This document shows, one piece after another, positions 15,297 through 18,101 of a DNA stretch of 18,101 nucleotides. The stretch comes from VRUB01 sp046758085 (GTDB lineage Bacteria > Pseudomonadota > Gammaproteobacteria > Acidiferrobacterales > SPGG2), in assembly GCA_046758085.1 (NCBI GenBank), contig JBHHZP010000067.1, positions 1 through 18,101 of the forward strand, written 5' to 3'. The stretch's first letter is position 1. Every line of letters starts with the position of its first letter. Under the pieces are notes generated by a model. The model was not told the DNA's origin, made no database searches, and was given only the letters and a program-made list of their open reading frames with translations. The position numbers and the translations under genes are program-made.

Positions 15297-16628
15297 GTGA
15301 GCAACGCCACGCGCAGGACAGTACCGTTCGCAGCGAGGGCGCGAACGACAAACGCGACCAGCGTGCGCAATCGCATCCTCCTTATCGCGCCGCCCAGCAG
15401 CTACCGTACCGCCCCTTTTCTGCACGCCGCGCACAAGCTGGGCGTGGATGTGCTGATCGCATCCCAAGGCAAATATTCCGTCGTGAGCGCATACGCGGAG
15501 GGTCTGCATCTCGACTTGCAGGACACGGGGAAGGCGCTGGCGGCCATACTCACGGAGGCGAGGGCGCGGCGATTTGCCGCGATTATCGGCACCGACGATT
15601 CTACCATCGAGCTTGCGGCGTTGGCGGCCCGTCGTCTGGGCCTGCCCCACAATCCGCCGGAGTCGGTACGCCTGGCCCGGCGCAAGGATTTGGCGCGCAG
15701 CTGCTTGAGACAAAAGGGTCTACTCGTCCCTGACCACTGTCGTATCGATTTGCGCCAGCCGCTCATTGAGCAGGCGCGGAACGTGCGATTCCCCTGTGTG
15801 TTGAAACCACTGTCGCTTTCCGCCAGCCGCGGCGTAATCCGGGCTGATGACCTTGAGACGTTCTCGCGTGCGTGTGCACGCATCGAGCGATTGCTGGTAA
15901 AAGAGCAGGTGGCCGAGCGCAATCATATTCTGGTGGAAGACTTTGTACCGGGTATCGAGGTCGCCCTCGAGGGAATGCTGAGTGGTGGGGACCTGGCCGA
16001 TCTTAGTGTTTTTGATAAACCTGATCCGCTGGATGGCCCGTATTTCGAGGAGACGTACTATGTGACGCCGTCCCGACTCGATCGCGAAATACAGGCGCAG
16101 ATCCGGGAGCAGGTCGAGCGCGCATGCCAGGCCTATGGGCTGCGCGAAGGGCCGATTCATGCGGAATGTCGCGTCAATGACACGGGTGTATGGATCATCG
16201 AGGTTGCCGCCCGCAGCATTGGTGGCCTGTGCGGTCGGCTGTTACGTTTCGGCACCGGTTACACGCTCGAGGAGCTGATCATCGCGCAGGCCCTGTCCAA
16301 ACCGTTAGCCGCCGACACCCGCAAAGGGGGTGCCGGTGTACTGATGATTCCGGTTCCGCAGGCGGGCATCCTTCGGCGCGTGGAAGGGGTCATGGGCGCG
16401 AAAAGCGTGCCTGACATCGAAGATGTGATGATCCAGGTTCGCGAGGGCTATGAGCTTGTTCCCTGGCCCGAAGGCTCGGGTTATCTCGGGTTTATTTTCG
16501 CGCGCGCCTCCACCCCACAGCAGGCGGAGGCAGCACTGCGCACGGCTCACGCGTGTCTTAATATCGTGGTTGCGCCATTATGGAAAGGTAACGCTGCCGA
16601 CGCGCACATGACCACCTCCGCAGCGTAA
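15297..16628 (+). CDS. ATP-grasp ligase, L-amino-acid ligase (carboxylate-amine ligase) type
   Basis: Predicted ADP-forming enzyme joining a carboxylate to an amine through an acyl-phosphate. From the GTG at 15297 it has 443 residues. The N-terminal Rossmann-like part (RNRILLIAPPSSYRTAPFL, 24-42) is followed by the ATP-grasp fold: Lys170 in CVLKPLSLSASRGV, Glu214 in LVEDFVPGIEVALEG, and the metal/phosphate region AECRVNDTGVWIIEVAARSIGG (289-310) with Glu302 and Arg306. Then come GRLLRFGTGYTLEELI and a C-terminal LAL_C2-like domain (about 345-428). An alternative start is the GTG at 15363, closer to the conserved core. The frame also opens upstream into the Fe-S carrier gene, but that part is not protein-like. 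Substrates unknown: dipeptide or amino-acid conjugate formation is the family expectation. Confidence 0.88.
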   Translation: MSNATRRTVPFAARARTTNATSVRNRILLIAPPSSYRTAPFLHAAHKLGVDVLIASQGKYSVVSAYAEGLHLDLQDTGKALAAILTEARARRFAAIIGTDDSTIELAALAARRLGLPHNPPESVRLARRKDLARSCLRQKGLLVPDHCRIDLRQPLIEQARNVRFPCVLKPLSLSASRGVIRADDLETFSRACARIERLLVKEQVAERNHILVEDFVPGIEVALEGMLSGGDLADLSVFDKPDPLDGPYFEETYYVTPSRLDREIQAQIREQVERACQAYGLREGPIHAECRVNDTGVWIIEVAARSIGGLCGRLLRFGTGYTLEELIIAQALSKPLAADTRKGGAGVLMIPVPQAGILRRVEGVMGAKSVPDIEDVMIQVREGYELVPWPEGSGYLGFIFARASTPQQAEAALRTAHACLNIVVAPLWKGNAADAHMTTSAA

Positions 16629-17310
16629 TATGGCGCATCACGGTAATCCCAGCGGTCGTCCCGCGATTGGTCTTGGCAGCGTGCGTGCGCACACGAAAGG
16701 TGGGAATGGCCATATTCTTCGTCCGGCAGCCCGCTACTGTTCGGCGCGTCACCATCGTGGGCGTAGACAGCCGTGATCGCATAATTCTCGTGGTTCTTAT
16801 TATTCGTCATCATGCTCCTCGCTGCACTATGCGATGTGGTCGCTACGAATCCGACCATAGACGTTTTCCACCGTCAGTACCACAGTCGCGTTATTTTTGA
16901 CGCAACACTGCTCGCCAGGCCCCTCACGCTGCGTAGGGGACCTACCTCACCCCCCTAACGGGATGGGCGAACGACTGCGACCCGACCTCTTTTCTGCACT
17001 TGTGCCAGCGGAGCCAACTATATAGAAGCGGGAAACCATGACCACATTACTTGTGTGGGCACTGACCTTTCTTTGCTGATTGCGCGCGATGATATGTCGC
17101 TATCCTGCGACGGTGATTCATCTATGCAAGAAAATCCTCATGCTACTGTGGTTTCCTGATACGGATATCTTTCGGAAATGAATGTCTAACGTTATTGCAA
17201 CATGCCGCCGAATGCATGCGAGGGGGGTTCGATGCTAGACCCGCGCTTCCGAAGCCGATGAGGCGGGCCCGGCTCCCATCACCCGCTGTAGCTAAATAGG
17301 AGTATCTGCT
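16629..17310. other. gene-poor region before the AsmA-like gene
   Basis: No confident gene. A plus-strand frame at 16630-16776 (48 residues, starting MAHHGNPSGRPAIGLG) begins two bases after the ligase stop but lacks a ribosome site. An opposing minus-strand frame with ATG at 16813 (88 residues) has GAGGAG close upstream but overlaps the ligase 3' end and matches nothing I recognise. A CCCCT/AGGGG inverted repeat lies near 16920-16940. The last 30 bases contain the ribosome site of the AsmA-like gene. Confidence 0.4.
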
Positions 17311-18101
17311 TTGAAAAAAGCTATCAAAATCCTGGTTATCTTTCTGGGCGCGGTCGTCGTATTCACCGTTCTGCTCGCTGCAATCCTCCCCCTTGTTATC
17401 GATCCGAACGACTACAAAGAGGAAATCATACAGGCTGTAAAAAAGAAAACTGGCCGGGATTTCAGCATTGAAGGAAATATCGAGCTTTCTATTTTTCCGT
17501 GGCTTGGGGTAGAAGTGGGCGCCGCGGAGCTCGGCAATGCACCTGGCTTCGGTAAAACGCCGTTCGCCCAGATCGCTTCTGCTGGCATTAGGATCAAGGT
17601 TGCTCCACTGCTAAGAAGAGAAGTGGTTGTAGACACCGTGTACATGAACGGTCTCAAGCTTAACTTAACGAGAAATCGGGTCGGGGCCACCAACTGGGAG
17701 GGCTTGATGGCGCAGGAGCGCAGTGCGCTCGCGCTCCCGGCGATAGCGGCGCTGACGATCGGTGGCATTAACATTCGTAACGGGGAAATTCGCTTGCAGA
17801 ATCGAATGAGCGGGGGCGGCTACATTGCCCAGGATCTCTCGCTCAAATCCGGAAGGATTGTCTCCGGCAAGCCGGTGGACCTGCATCTGGCGTTTGATCT
17901 CGAACGTGACAACGGTCAAAGACGCACGCGGGTGGAGCTGAAAATGCGGCTAGATTTAGACCTGACGCGTCAAACTCTGAACGTCCCTAGCCTCGCTCTG
18001 AAAGTTGGCGATCTTGGGCTAGTTGCCAATTTCAACGGCAGCCGGATCCTCGACGCGCCCATCGTCGAGGGCAACGTGAGTATTGCCCCGTTCAATCCCC
18101 G
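17311..18101 (+). CDS. AsmA family protein, N-terminal part (runs off the window)
   Basis: An inner-membrane-anchored periplasmic protein of the AsmA group, whose members are linked to outer-membrane biogenesis and lipid transport between membranes. The start is a TTG at 17311, supported by GGAG eight bases upstream and the immediate membrane anchor (residues 5-29, after LKKAIKI). The family signature VIDPNDYKEEI (29-39), then KKTGRDFSIEGNIELSIFPW (45-64), GNAPGFG and PLLRREVVVDTVYMNGL follow closely. About 263 residues are present and the 3' end is outside the window. It is separate from the ligase (682 bases away) and probably has its own promoter, which I could not identify. Confidence 0.9.
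   Translation, partial: MKKAIKILVIFLGAVVVFTVLLAAILPLVIDPNDYKEEIIQAVKKKTGRDFSIEGNIELSIFPWLGVEVGAAELGNAPGFGKTPFAQIASAGIRIKVAPLLRREVVVDTVYMNGLKLNLTRNRVGATNWEGLMAQERSALALPAIAALTIGGINIRNGEIRLQNRMSGGGYIAQDLSLKSGRIVSGKPVDLHLAFDLERDNGQRRTRVELKMRLDLDLTRQTLNVPSLALKVGDLGLVANFNGSRILDAPIVEGNVSIAPFNP

Noticed and set aside
16547..16813. 88-codon minus-strand frame with GAGGAG upstream
   Set aside because: The spacing to the start is very short (1 or 4 bases), it overlaps the ligase 3' end, and the composition is not recognisable; kept only as a remark in the intergenic entry.

Overview
The window looks like a chromosomal segment of a moderately GC-rich gammaproteobacterium. The oligopeptidase B, YggX, SelD, PII and A-type Fe-S carrier proteins all resemble gammaproteobacterial families, but no 16S or other marker is present to place it further. 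I see no rRNA, tRNA, CRISPR array or complete insertion sequence. Most genes are on the minus strand.

Layout. Positions 1-992 carry no convincing gene. They hold a cluster of hairpins (about 60-300), a possible short transcript with a good intrinsic terminator (about 690-834), and the leader of a membrane PAS-GGDEF-EAL protein (993-3461, +). A second sensor gene starts 18 bases later (3480, +). It is cut after about 113 codons by a 150-bp segment with imperfect inverted ends (3821-3970), probably an insertion-element remnant. On the minus strand follow, in transcription order, a TupA-like/PAS/GGDEF/EAL protein (12292-9518), selD (9211-8150), a TauE/SafE (TSUP) permease (8109-7324), a short MetE-like zinc methyltransferase (7229-6120) and oligopeptidase B (6047-3999). 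Upstream of these, still on the minus strand, are a secreted phosphodiesterase of the alkaline-phosphatase superfamily (13671-12679), a PII protein (14278-13940) and yggX (14688-14404). Divergent from yggX, on the plus strand, are an A-type Fe-S carrier with an unusual C-terminal cysteine motif (14869-15243) and an ATP-grasp ligase of the L-amino-acid ligase type (15297-16628). After a gene-poor stretch comes the start of an AsmA-family protein with a TTG start (17311 to the window end).

How the genes may work together. Two complete dual-domain cyclic-di-GMP enzymes lie within 12 kb. One has a periplasmic domain resembling the tungstate-binding protein TupA, so oxyanion binding may be linked to c-di-GMP. 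Its downstream neighbour is selD, followed at 40 bases by a TSUP transporter, a family that moves sulfur-containing and other anions. An oxyanion/selenium theme across these three genes is an inference from order and family. YggX and the A-type carrier, which share a divergent promoter region, both belong to iron/Fe-S handling.

Mobile DNA. A 182-bp MITE-like element (12500-12681) with 25-bp inverted ends sits in the stop codon of the phosphodiesterase gene. Its apparent TA target would have regenerated the same TAG stop. Together with the 150-bp remnant and the hairpin cluster, it shows small non-autonomous elements in the gene borders. I found no convincing large undescribed system; the most unusual single item is the TupA-GGDEF-EAL fusion beside selD-TSUP.
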